Below the pieces are notes generated by a model that did no database searches, was not told where the DNA came from, and saw only the letters and a list, made by a program, of their open reading frames with translations. From JAEDES01 sp964470055 (GTDB taxonomy: Bacteria > Bacillota_I > Bacilli_A > RF39 > UBA660): a DNA stretch of 16,066 nt. Positions 1-6,620 of this stretch are shown one piece after another. Position numbers and translations under genes: made by a program. The stretch lies in the NCBI GenBank assembly GCA_964470055.1, contig CAYXZZ010000034.1, positions 1-16,066 on the forward strand, written 5' to 3'. Position 1 is the first letter of the stretch, and each line of letters begins with the position of its first letter.

Positions 1-396
1 ACATGGTACTTTATGTTCTCTAATATAAGCCATCATTTCTTCTTGAGTCATACCATCAGCATGAGCATTCTCATCAAAATCATCAATTAAGTTATCAACA
101 CGATGTCTCATCTTACATCCTTTACAATCTATTAATGGATCAGAGAAACTTGAAACGTGCCCACTTGCTTCCCAAACCCTTGGATGCATTAAAATTGCAG
201 CATCAACTTCATATGCATTTGGTCTTTCTTGAACAAATCTTTTTCTCCAAGAATCCTTAATATTATTTTTAAGTCTTGAACCTAATGGACCATAATCCCA
301 TGTATTAGCCAACCCGCCGTAAATTTCACTTCCTTGAAATATGAATCCATATTGTTTACAGTAGTTTACTAACTTTTCCATTGTTAATTTTTCCAT
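1..396 (-). CDS. glyQS: Glycyl-tRNA synthetase, single-chain alpha2 type (N-terminal part, runs off the window)
   Basis: This enzyme charges tRNA-Gly with glycine in the cytoplasm. The 132 visible codons contain the class II GlyRS signature SEIYGGLANTWDYGPLG (about residues 23-39), followed by the active-site region around RFVQERPNAYEVDAAI and a CKGCKMRHR cysteine motif (near residue 93). This is the homodimeric type, not the separate alpha and beta subunits of Bacillus subtilis. The ATG at 396 has a GGAGGG ribosome site just upstream (403-408). An internal ATG five codons later is less well placed. The gene is the last member of the yqfC-to-recO neighbourhood but has its own promoter and T-box leader, so it is probably transcribed alone. 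The 3' part lies outside the window. Confidence 0.96.
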   Translation of the reverse strand, partial: MEKLTMEKLVNYCKQYGFIFQGSEIYGGLANTWDYGPLGSRLKNNIKDSWRKRFVQERPNAYEVDAAILMHPRVWEASGHVSSFSDPLIDCKGCKMRHRVDNLIDDFDENAHADGMTQEEMMAYIREHKVPC

Positions 397-454
397 TTCT
401 TATCCCTCCATCTTAATCTAATAAACTATATGTTTTAAAACAAGCCCTAGAAAT

Positions 455-523
455 AAAAAACTTCTAGAATAACATAAGGACGAAAATACTTTTTCCGCGG
501 TTCCACCTTACTTATTCTAGAAG
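455..523 (-). terminator. Terminator of the glyQS T-box leader
   Basis: The arms at 506-523 and 461-479 form a helix of about 17 bp (12 bp of CTTCTAGAATAA plus TAAGG with a small bulge). On the minus strand it is followed directly by six U residues (455-460). Oddly, the helix encloses the T-box antiterminator core instead of competing only for its 3' arm. Confidence 0.7.
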
Positions 524-586
524 AATCTGCTCTATTTCTATACTGCTCACGGCTTTCCACACCGGTCATCACACTTATGACTTGTT
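455..586 (-). promoter_or_regulatory. Compact T-box leader controlling glyQS
   Basis: On the minus strand the transcript contains the T-box core AGGTGGAACCGCG (positions 495-507) followed by CGTCCTTA. These can form the A1 (AAGG/CCTT) and A2 (GCG/CGT) antiterminator helices around the UGGAACC bulge. The bulge UGGA pairs with UCCA, the acceptor end expected of bacterial tRNA-Gly with discriminator U73, which agrees with the gene downstream. Only about 76 nt separate the predicted transcription start (about 586) from the core, so stem I must be short. I could not place the specifier loop with confidence; GGU and GGA triplets lie in the small GGTGTGGAAAGCC hairpin. Confidence 0.88.
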
Positions 587-592
587 TCTACT

Positions 593-621
593 AATATACT
601 TAAAATTAAAATTCCTGTCAA
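593..621 (-). promoter_or_regulatory. Promoter of glyQS
   Basis: The minus strand carries a perfect -35 TTGACA (616-621), a 17-bp spacer and a -10 TATATT (593-598). Transcription should start near 586, giving a leader of about 190 nt that holds the T-box. The -35 box begins four bases after the stop codon of the upstream 41-aa gene. Confidence 0.85.
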
Positions 622-624
622 GAA

Positions 625-750
625 CTAAATTCCAGAAACTTTAGAAGTCTCATTTTCTTTACGTAGTCTTTTCATTAAACTATCCACATTACTCGCAATA
701 AAGTAAACTACATGTAAGCCTACTAGTATTACTAACATTTTTAAATCCAT
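625..750 (-). CDS. 41-aa single-helix membrane peptide upstream of glyQS
   Basis: This short ORF starts with ATG at 750 and ends TAG at 625-627. Residues 4-19 are hydrophobic (KMLVILVGLHVVYFIA) and form one likely membrane helix. A charged tail follows (SLMKRLRKENETSK), so the topology is probably N-out, C-in. A G-rich ribosome site (GGGGGGATGGG) lies just upstream, and a convincing sigma-A promoter lies at 776-804. The promoter, ribosome site and coherent membrane-peptide composition argue that it is real despite its size. I do not recognise the family. The neighbouring insertion sequence landed just upstream of its -35 box. Confidence 0.65.
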   Translation of the reverse strand: MDLKMLVILVGLHVVYFIASNVDSLMKRLRKENETSKVSGI

Positions 751-775
751 AACCCATCCCCCCAAATGTGGCTAT

Positions 776-804
776 ATTATACCATAAAATCCTATAAAAA
801 ACAA
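776..804 (-). promoter_or_regulatory. Promoter of the 41-aa membrane peptide gene
   Basis: The minus strand has -10 TATAAT (776-781), extended by an upstream TGG, a 17-bp spacer and -35 TTGTTT (799-804). The insertion-sequence flanking repeat begins at 805, one base beyond the -35 box. Confidence 0.75.
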
Positions 805-819
805 GGCTCCAACGTTATT
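805..819. repeat. Left flanking direct repeat (target duplication) of the insertion sequence
   Basis: GGCTCCAACGTTATT matches the right copy at 2358-2372 in 14 of 15 bases. It directly abuts the inferred left end of the element. Confidence 0.7.
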
Positions 820-913
820 TGTGTAATCATTTTGTGATAATGTCAGGTTATATCATTTTTTGAAAATGTCAGTAAGTAATATAATACTCCTTCAAAGAAA
901 GGAGTAATCAAAT

Positions 914-2227
914 ATGAATAATGAAAGGATTACATTAACAATGAAAGAACAAAAAATGAATGATATTTTAGTTAAACTCATATCTAGAGAAATAAAAACA
1001 AATGACGCTATGAGATTAACCGGTTTATCTGAAAGACAAACATATAGAAAGAAAAAGGAATATGCTCTATTCCACATCAAAATAGAAATAGATCTACTGG
1101 AAGAGGATATTCAAATGAGTTAAAAGATCAAATTTTAAAATTATATTTAGAAGAATATAATGGTTGGAATTTTTACCACTTCAATGATACTTTAGAAGAT
1201 AATCATAATATAAAAGTTTCTGATACTTTTATTTATAATCTTCTTACTTCAAAAGGTATAGAATCTCCTCATAAATACAAAGAAAGAAAAGCAGCACACC
1301 CTCCAAGAGAAAGAAAATACTGGTGAATTACTTCAAGTAGATGCATCTAAACATAAATGGTTTTATGGTATTGATAAATACTTTTATCTTCATGGTGCAA
1401 TTGATGACGCTACTGGTAATGTTACCTCCGGCTTCTTTGCTGAACAAGAAAACATTTTCGGTTATCAGACAATCATGAAACAAACACTTATTAATTATGG
1501 TATTCCAGAATGTCTTTACACTGACTAGAGAACTGTTTTTAAATCTAATAAACGAGAACTTACTTTACAAGAAGAACTCGATGGTAAACAAATAAAAAAT
1601 ACCAGATTCGCTAATATGCTTGAACATATCGGAACTGATATTATTTCGACTATCATTCCCCGTGCAAAAGGCAGGATTGAAAGACTTTGGCGCACTTTTC
1701 AAGATCGTTTATATAAAGAACTTAAAAAGAAACATATTACCACTATTGAAGAGGCAAATCGTTATTTAAATGATGTGTTTATCCCCAAATACAACGCTAG
1801 ATTTGCTCCTCCTATTGATAATAACAAAAATCATTTTATATGTCTAGATGATAATTTTGATTATAATGTTGAATTAGCTGCTTGGAGCAAACGTAAAGTT
1901 TATCATAATTCCTATTTAAAATACGATAATTGTTACCATGTTATTTTAGACAAAAACCAGAAATCCTATATACCAACTTCTGGTAAAGTTAAAGTTTATA
2001 CTTTTCTTGATGGTTCTACTCATGTTTTATTTAATGATAAATTCTATCATGTTAAAACTGTTAAAGACTTTCAATCCAAAATTAAGAAAGTTATACAAAC
2101 TTCTAAAAGCAAAACTGAAATTAACTTATCAAAGGCTCATAAACCTACTAACTCTCCTTGGAGAAAAGGTTTCCCACCTGTTGTCACGCACAATGCAATG
2201 TACTATACGATTAATCATGGTTGTTAG
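914..2227 (+). pseudogene. DDE transposase, inactivated by two frameshifts and a nonsense codon
   Basis: The start at 914 follows a good ribosome site (AAAGGAG). The N-terminus contains a helix-turn-helix, LTGLSERQTYRKKK. The frame shifts near 1061-1080, after which RSTGRGYSNELKDQI continues in frame 1. It shifts again near 1308-1318, returning to frame 2 with ENTGELLQVDASKHKWF. A TAG at 1526-1528 interrupts YTD-RTVF, where such transposases have a sense codon. The frame then stays open to 2227. The catalytic triad is recognisable: D in QVDAS, D in LYTD and E in KGRIERLW. The C-terminal NSPWRKGF resembles the usual end of ISNCY-type transposases. With three lesions the gene cannot encode active transposase. 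Confidence 0.9.
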
Positions 2228-2267
2228 TCAAGAGTGCCTTTGGCATTTATCTTGACTCTTGACTAAC
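2223..2267 (+). terminator. Long inverted repeat at the end of the transposase pseudogene
   Basis: A perfect 12-bp stem (GTTAGTCAAGAG / CTCTTGACTAAC) encloses a 21-nt loop and overlaps the transposase stop codon. There is no strong T-run after it, so it could be a structural hairpin and not a true terminator. A second hairpin, ACATCAAAAG / CTTTTGATGT, lies at 2289-2313. Confidence 0.4.
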
Positions 2268-2357
2268 TTATAATTGTACAATATTAAAACATCAAAAGTT
2301 ACTCTTTTGATGTAATCTAAAAAACACAATACTGACATTTTCTAAAAAAATTTGACA

Positions 2358-2372
2358 GGCCCCAACGTTATT
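2358..2372. repeat. Right flanking direct repeat (target duplication) of the insertion sequence
   Basis: GGCCCCAACGTTATT differs from the left copy (805-819) by one T-to-C change. It begins directly after the TGACA that ends the element. Confidence 0.7.
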
Positions 2373-2392
2373 AATATTGTTAAAATTAAACA

Positions 2393-2824
2393 CTAAATTT
2401 TATTCAAAAACCAATTAAGTGATTTTTTAGTCATCTTTGCTATCTCAACCATGAATAAAGTAGGAACTGCTGTTTTACCAGATTCATAAGCACTAATAAC
2501 TGAATGAGTTGTATTTAATTTGCTCGCTATTTTTTCTTGAGTAAAGTTAATTGATTTTCTAGCATACTTAATTTTTTCTCCTAATGCTTTTCTATCTATT
2601 TCAGTTTTCTTAAATTTTATAATTTTCTCATCAGATAAATCTACTAAATAATCAATGTTAACATTTAATATATTAGATAATTTATTTAAATAATAAAGTG
2701 GTATCGTATTTTTATTTATTTCCCATAGTGAAAAAGCAGACCTTGTGCATCCAAGTTTTTTAGCCAATTCACTTTGTGTTATCTCAAACTCATCTCTCAG
2801 ATTCTTTATTTTCTCAGTATTCAT
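2393..2824 (-). CDS. Tandem helix-turn-helix (XRE/Cro-cI) transcriptional regulator
   Basis: The 143-residue protein consists almost entirely of two XRE-type HTH domains. The first spans about residues 4-62, with core ITQSELAKKLGCTRSAFSLWE. The second spans about 79-140, with core FTQEKIASKLNTTHSVISAYE. There is no sensor or protease-cleavable C-terminal domain, so one chain could bind two half-sites. The ATG at 2824 has an AGGTGA ribosome site. The gene is transcribed away from the 61-aa and 353-aa genes on the plus strand, and the region between holds spaced GACAA/TTGTC motifs, which suggests it controls both directions. The ligand or signal is unknown. An insertion sequence abuts its 3' end. 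Confidence 0.85.
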   Translation of the reverse strand: MNTEKIKNLRDEFEITQSELAKKLGCTRSAFSLWEINKNTIPLYYLNKLSNILNVNIDYLVDLSDEKIIKFKKTEIDRKALGEKIKYARKSINFTQEKIASKLNTTHSVISAYESGKTAVPTLFMVEIAKMTKKSLNWFLNKI

Positions 2825-2842
2825 TCAAATCACCTGAAGATA

Positions 2843-2906
2843 TTGTCCTATTTTTGCTATTTATTTCGACAAAATGCTACTCAATGCGACAAAAAGGTGG
2901 TATAAT
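2843..2906 (+). promoter_or_regulatory. Divergent control region: extended -10 promoter and candidate operator half-sites
   Basis: The plus strand has an extended -10 TGGTATAAT (2898-2906) with only a poor -35 (TACTCA, 2878-2883). The leader is short and leads into the AAAGGAGG ribosome site of the 61-aa gene. Upstream lie two direct copies of CGACAAAA (2867-2874 and 2887-2894), 20 bp or about two helical turns apart, plus an inverted TTGTC (2843-2847). These are plausible binding sites for the tandem-HTH regulator; the assignment is inference. Confidence 0.55.
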
Positions 2907-2925
2907 TTTTTCGAAAGGAGGAAAT

Positions 2926-3111
2926 ATGAATAATTATAAATATCTTTATAACAAAGGCACTAAAACACTACACATTATAAAAGGATGTTGTCATTCAAAA
3001 ATTAATAATATAAACAATACAAATATCAAATTTTATAAGAGCGAAGATGAGTGTGTTAAAGAACACCAAACATATTTTGCAAAATGCAAACTATGTTTTA
3101 AAAACAAATGA
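2926..3111 (+). CDS. 61-aa Cys/His-rich small protein, possible zinc-binding Ada-like fold
   Basis: The start at 2926 is chosen because AAAGGAGG sits 4 nt upstream. A longer reading frame back to 2776 would run through the promoter and the divergent regulator gene. The protein has a basic, Asn-rich composition and the pattern TLHIIKGCCHSK, then FYKSEDECVKEH, then FAKCKLCF. The order (His and Cys early, an acidic helix, then CxxC at the end) recalls the small Ada N-terminal-like metal-binding domain, in which four cysteines bind zinc. That resemblance is from the motif layout only. The gene is followed by the 353-aa membrane protein gene with a 34-nt gap and is probably co-transcribed with it under the XRE regulator. 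Confidence 0.72.
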   Translation: MNNYKYLYNKGTKTLHIIKGCCHSKINNINNTNIKFYKSEDECVKEHQTYFAKCKLCFKNK

Positions 3112-3145
3112 AAAATTTTAAAAATAAATTAAAGGAGTTACGAAT

Positions 3146-4207
3146 ATGATTAAATTTATTATAATGTATACTTTAGTATTAAGTATTATCGTAGTTATTA
3201 TACTTTTACTAACTAAAAAATTAACTTGTGTAATTAAAAACAAAAAATTATTATTTATACTTATTGGTGTAGTACTTGTTTTAGGGGTTGTGCTTGGAAA
3301 AATTGACTATTCACTTAAACGCAATGCAGTAGCAAAAGTTAAATATACAAATTTAGAACAAGCGTTAGACGGTTATTATACACGAATTAATAACTCTCAA
3401 GATGAAGAAATGAAAGAAAGTTTAACAAAAGAACTTGAAGAATTTGTCTTAAAAGATTTCCAAGGTTACTATTATTATCATGAAAATAATTCATATAACG
3501 GTTCCGATTATATGAGAAAACATTATCCATTGCGATTTACTGATGAAAAAGATCAAAGAGTAATCTATGTAAAAAATAATGATGAAGTATATATTTTCCC
3601 ATTTTCAGAAGATTATTTAAAAGAAAATAACATTAAACTTGAAAATCTTGATAAAATTGAAAATAGTAACTTATATAAATATAAAATAACCAATATAGAA
3701 ACAAGCGACCAAGATGGTGCATATAATAAATATAAAAGTGCTACAATAACACTTGAAAGTTACTATGTTAATGAAAATATGAGTGATGCAGACACTAATT
3801 ATACTACAATAGAATTTAGCTATTTTACAAGTGATAATTATTATAACATTACGGGCTTTTTTGCCGACATGATATCTGATGAAGATGATGTAACTAAAAA
3901 TGTTGATAACTTATCTAGCGGAATAAGTAGTTATAGACATTATTATAGAACATTTGAATTATCCGAACAGGCAAATCAAAAACAATTAGAAGAATATCTA
4001 TCTGAAAAACAACAGGAAAATGCAATCAAAAATTCAATTCCGAAAGTAGGAATGACTTCTTCTGAAGTAAGGAAAACAAAATGGGGAAATCCAGATAAAA
4101 TAAATAAAGACACATACTCTTGGGGAACGCATGAACAATGGGTTTATAATGATTATGGATACGTTTACTTCAAAAACGGAGTTGTAAGTAGTGTCAGTGA
4201 AAGATAG
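3146..4207 (+). CDS. Membrane-anchored protein with C-terminal BamE/SmpA-like domain
   Basis: The 353-residue protein starts with two hydrophobic segments (about residues 4-23 and 33-52) joined by a short lysine-rich loop. The remainder is a hydrophilic, Tyr/Asn-rich domain, probably outside the cell given the positive loop and anchor. The last 56 residues (from about 298) begin VGMTSSEV, contain WGNPDKIN and GTHEQWVY, and end YVYFKNGVVSSV. This is the pattern of the small BamE/SmpA-type fold found in many Gram-positive surface proteins of unknown role. The ATG at 3146 follows an AAAGGAGT ribosome site. The middle domain (residues 60-295) is not recognised. It is the last gene of the small plus-strand unit and is followed by a terminator. 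Confidence 0.75.
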   Translation: MIKFIIMYTLVLSIIVVIILLLTKKLTCVIKNKKLLFILIGVVLVLGVVLGKIDYSLKRNAVAKVKYTNLEQALDGYYTRINNSQDEEMKESLTKELEEFVLKDFQGYYYYHENNSYNGSDYMRKHYPLRFTDEKDQRVIYVKNNDEVYIFPFSEDYLKENNIKLENLDKIENSNLYKYKITNIETSDQDGAYNKYKSATITLESYYVNENMSDADTNYTTIEFSYFTSDNYYNITGFFADMISDEDDVTKNVDNLSSGISSYRHYYRTFELSEQANQKQLEEYLSEKQQENAIKNSIPKVGMTSSEVRKTKWGNPDKINKDTYSWGTHEQWVYNDYGYVYFKNGVVSSVSER

Positions 4208-4277
4208 TTTTTTAAAAACAATTTTTTCTAATGAAAAGGCATACAAAAAAAAGAGTGTAAATAATTCTGTGTAAATA

Positions 4278-4312
4278 AAAATCCTTCCATAACTGAAATG
4301 GAAGAATTTTTT
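4278..4312. terminator. Bidirectional terminator between the 353-aa gene and recO
   Basis: The stem AATCCTTCCAT / ATGGAAGAATT has one mismatch and a 6-nt loop. It is followed by TTTTTT on the plus strand and by a T-rich run on the minus strand, so it can end both the accessory unit and the recO operon. The rest of 4313-4457 holds only weak small hairpins (for example CTACT/AGTAG near 4426-4440) and a short open fragment without a start. Confidence 0.7.
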
Positions 4313-4457
4313 ATATAAAAGAAAGTAAACGAAAAGAATTATTAAAAATATTACAAGAAATTTACGAAATAGAAACTACTCAAGGAGTACTATAAAAGAT
4401 TTATTTAAGAACTCCTGTTTTATTGCTACTTTTTCAGTAGTCTCACATCTGAAGTAT

Positions 4458-5198
4458 TTATTTCTTTAACTGATTAACTTTCTTAATAAAATCCTTACTT
4501 TTTAAATATAGTCCAGTATATCTATCATAATACATATCTAAAAATTGATTAATTTCTCGACTAACCTCTAAAGAAACATTCAATTTACTTATATTTTTAA
4601 TATCAACATAATAATACATTCTAATCATTTTTATTGTCTTTTCTGATACATATCCCTCATTATTAAAACAATTGCGACATACATATCCACCTGCATCACT
4701 AGACAAAGTAACAATTCCCTTATCACTACCACAAACACTACAAGCATCAATGCTCGGACGAACTCCTAAATAATCAAGTAACTTTAACTCTAAAATATTG
4801 GAAAGTACCAGTGGATCAAGCCCCTCTTCAATCTTCAATAAAGTCTCTTTAAGTAATTCAAATATTTCACTTTCTTCATTTTGTTTCACAACCTGATAAC
4901 TCAAATCAAGTAAATACGAAGCAAAACTAATCTTTTCCAAATCCATCATCGTTTTTGAAAAAGAATTAATTAAATCAACTCCAATTAAAGTAGACAACCC
5001 ATTTTCTTTATAATAAACATGAAATGTCCCATAAATTAACTTTCTACTAACACCACGTAATTTACTTTTTACATTTCGACACCCTTTAGACATTATCCCA
5101 ATAATACCACGATCATTAGTCAAAACATTAAGTATTTTACTTGATTCACTATAATTAGTTTCAGTTAATACAATACCTTCAAAACTATCAATCTTCAA
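4458..5198 (-). CDS. recO: DNA repair protein RecO
   Basis: RecO works in the RecFOR pathway: it binds single-stranded DNA and SSB, anneals strands and, with RecR, loads RecA at gaps. The 246-residue length is typical. The N-terminal OB-fold begins with the expected EGIVLTETNYSES (residues 7-19). A four-cysteine zinc site is complete: CSVC (153-156) and CRNC (174-177). The start is TTG at 5198, two bases after the yqzL stop and with a weak GTGAG ribosome site. The position relative to EGIVL is right for the family, so translational coupling to yqzL is likely. It is the last gene of the housekeeping operon. Confidence 0.95.
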   Translation of the reverse strand: MKIDSFEGIVLTETNYSESSKILNVLTNDRGIIGIMSKGCRNVKSKLRGVSRKLIYGTFHVYYKENGLSTLIGVDLINSFSKTMMDLEKISFASYLLDLSYQVVKQNEESEIFELLKETLLKIEEGLDPLVLSNILELKLLDYLGVRPSIDACSVCGSDKGIVTLSSDAGGYVCRNCFNNEGYVSEKTIKMIRMYYYVDIKNISKLNVSLEVSREINQFLDMYYDRYTGLYLKSKDFIKKVNQLKK

Positions 5199-5200
5199 AA

Positions 5201-5290
5201 TTACTCACTTCTTTTCAATGCTTGCATCAAATTATAATATTTAATATCACCAGTTTTCATAAATAGCTTCCATAAAATATCATAATTCAT
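5201..5290 (-). CDS. yqzL: YqzL-like small protein between era and recO
   Basis: This 29-residue peptide has the pattern LWKLFMKTGDIKYYNLMQAL, which matches the YqzL family (DFTWKVFSQTGNIDTYLLFKEL-like in Bacillus, about 47 aa). Both the sequence pattern and the position between era and recO agree. It is shorter than the Bacillus protein, lacking its acidic tail. The ATG at 5290 has a strong GAGGTGAT ribosome site, which is part of a hairpin (5292-5321). The stop lies two bases before the recO TTG start. Its function is not known to me; being a translational coupler for recO is one possibility. Confidence 0.85.
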   Translation of the reverse strand: MNYDILWKLFMKTGDIKYYNLMQALKRSE

Positions 5291-5291
5291 A

Positions 5292-5321
5292 AAATCACCT
5301 CTATTAATATAGTGGTGATTT
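5292..5321 (-). promoter_or_regulatory. Hairpin that covers the yqzL ribosome binding site
   Basis: AAATCACC (minus strand, 5321-5314) pairs perfectly with GGTGATTT (5299-5292). The helix continues, after one A-A mismatch, with CTAT/ATAG around a 4-nt loop. The GGTGAT arm is the Shine-Dalgarno sequence of yqzL, so the folded mRNA would hide it. The stem is followed by TTTTA, so partial transcription termination after era is an alternative. Confidence 0.65.
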
Positions 5322-5343
5322 ACTTTTTCTTTTATACAAAAAT

Positions 5344-6234
5344 TTATTCATCTTCATCCTTTAACCCAAGTTCTAAGAAATACTTCTCTTGATCACGCCA
5401 ATTCTTTAAAGTTTTAACATATGTCTCTAAGAAAACTTTTTTACCTAAGAAATTCTCCATATCCGCTCTTGCTCTTGTGCCAATCTCTTTAAGCATTGAG
5501 CCACCTTTTCCAATAATAATTTTCTTTATATTATCTCGATCAACTACAACTAAAATCTGAATATGTACAACTTCCTCATCTTCTTCATAATTTTCTACAT
5601 AACAAGTAACTGTATGTGGAATCTCATCATGAGTAAGTTCCAAAATCTTCTCCCGTAAAAATTCCGCCATAATAAATCTTGTCGAAACATTAGTTAAATC
5701 ATCTTCTGAATAAATTGCTTCCGAATTAGATAAATATTTCTTAATACAACTAATAAGTACATCAACATTATCATGTTTCATTGCAGAAATTGGAATAATC
5801 TCCGCAAAATCATATAACTCTTTTAATTTATTAATTTCACCTAACAAAGTTTCTTTATTTTTAATTTGATCAATCTTATTAAGAAGTAAAAATACCGGAA
5901 CTCCTTTATCTTTAATCCTCTCTAAAATAAACTGATCACCTTTACCAAAACCTTTAGAAATATCAATCAAAAAAAGTATTACATCAACACCCTCAGTATT
6001 ATTATACGCTTTTTTATTCATTAAACTTCCCAATTTATGTGTAGGTTTATGAATACCTGGAGTATCTACAAACACAATTTGCGACTCATCATCGTTATAA
6101 ATACCTTGAATTACATTTCTAGTTGTCCCACTTACATCAGAAGTAATAGCCAACTTCATTCCCAGTACACTATTTAGTAATGTACTTTTTCCTACATTTG
6201 GTCTTCCCACTAAACTAACAAATCCACACTTCAT
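5344..6234 (-). CDS. era: GTPase Era (30S ribosome assembly)
   Basis: Era binds the 3' end of 16S rRNA and helps mature the small subunit. All G motifs are present: G1 GRPNVGKS (10-17), G2 around SGTTRN (35-40), G3 DTPG (57-60), G4 NKID (119-122) and G5 SA (150-151). The C-terminal KH domain has the GxxG loop in IIIGKGGSMLKEIG (about residues 240-253). The length of 296 aa is normal. The ATG at 6234 shares one base with the cdd stop codon (TAATG), so the two genes are translationally coupled. Co-location with ybeY, another 16S maturation factor, is conserved across Bacillota. Confidence 0.98.
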   Translation of the reverse strand: MKCGFVSLVGRPNVGKSTLLNSVLGMKLAITSDVSGTTRNVIQGIYNDDESQIVFVDTPGIHKPTHKLGSLMNKKAYNNTEGVDVILFLIDISKGFGKGDQFILERIKDKGVPVFLLLNKIDQIKNKETLLGEINKLKELYDFAEIIPISAMKHDNVDVLISCIKKYLSNSEAIYSEDDLTNVSTRFIMAEFLREKILELTHDEIPHTVTCYVENYEEDEEVVHIQILVVVDRDNIKKIIIGKGGSMLKEIGTRARADMENFLGKKVFLETYVKTLKNWRDQEKYFLELGLKDEDE

Positions 6235-6620
6235 TATTTCAAATCCTCACTATCAAATGGATACGGACATAACTCCTCAACTGTAAATTCTCTAAATCTA
6301 CCATCAGGCGCCCAACATCTAATTATTGCATCTTTCCCAAACACTTCTAAAATCATTTGTCGGCATACAAAACACGGAGTTCCAATTTGTCCACTTGAAA
6401 CCATTACGTTTACTTCTTTAAATTCTCCCTTTTTAACTCCCGCTGCAATCGCACTAAAAATAGCTGTTCTTTCTGCACATGTTCCTGCTCTTGTACTCGC
6501 ATCCTCAACATTTACACCGCTAAATTCTCTCCCGTCCTTACAAACAACCACTGCCGCAACAGGAAATTTAGAATATGGTGCATAACTATTTTTTAATAAT
6601 TCCAATAACTTCTCTTTCAT
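6234..6620 (-). CDS. cdd: Cytidine deaminase
   Basis: This is the tetrameric, zinc-dependent cytidine/deoxycytidine deaminase of pyrimidine salvage. The zinc ligands are C48 in TCAER, with catalytic E50, and C83 and C86 in TPCFVCRQ. The usual NxENA substrate segment reads NVEDAS here (38-42), an Asn-to-Asp change. The sequence extends at the C-terminus with an extra PYPFDSEDLK tail. At 128 aa it has the usual length. The start ATG immediately follows the dgkA stop codon, and the stop overlaps the era start by one base. Confidence 0.95.
   Translation of the reverse strand: MKEKLLELLKNSYAPYSKFPVAAVVVCKDGREFSGVNVEDASTRAGTCAERTAIFSAIAAGVKKGEFKEVNVMVSSGQIGTPCFVCRQMILEVFGKDAIIRCWAPDGRFREFTVEELCPYPFDSEDLK

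Larger units (their letters stand above)
820..2357 (+). mobile_element. Decayed insertion sequence, IS1202/ISNCY-like
   Basis: The element is about 1538 bp. Its left end (820-846) and the reverse complement of its right end (2357-2332) align at roughly 20 of 27 positions with one gap. Both begin TGT and share AAT, TTTT and AATGTCAG blocks. Nearly identical 15-bp direct repeats (805-819 and 2358-2372) lie immediately outside these ends, as expected of a target duplication. The left end carries a second AATGTCAG block 26 bp further in (865-872), probably a second transposase-binding site. The only gene inside is a broken DDE transposase. The family is assigned from the transposase layout and the long target duplication; the sub-group is uncertain. 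Confidence 0.8.

Noticed and set aside
2776..2925. N-terminal extension of the 61-aa protein on the plus strand
   Set aside because: It covers the divergent promoter region and the start of the regulator gene; the ribosome site is at 2915-2921.
4034..4246. 70-codon minus-strand ORF
   Set aside because: It is antisense to the conserved BamE-like end of the membrane protein and has no start signals.
4313..4395. Short plus-strand frame (ESKRKELLKILQEIYEIE) after the terminator
   Set aside because: It looks peptide-like but has no start codon or ribosome site and begins after a stop inside the terminator; it may be a gene relic at most.
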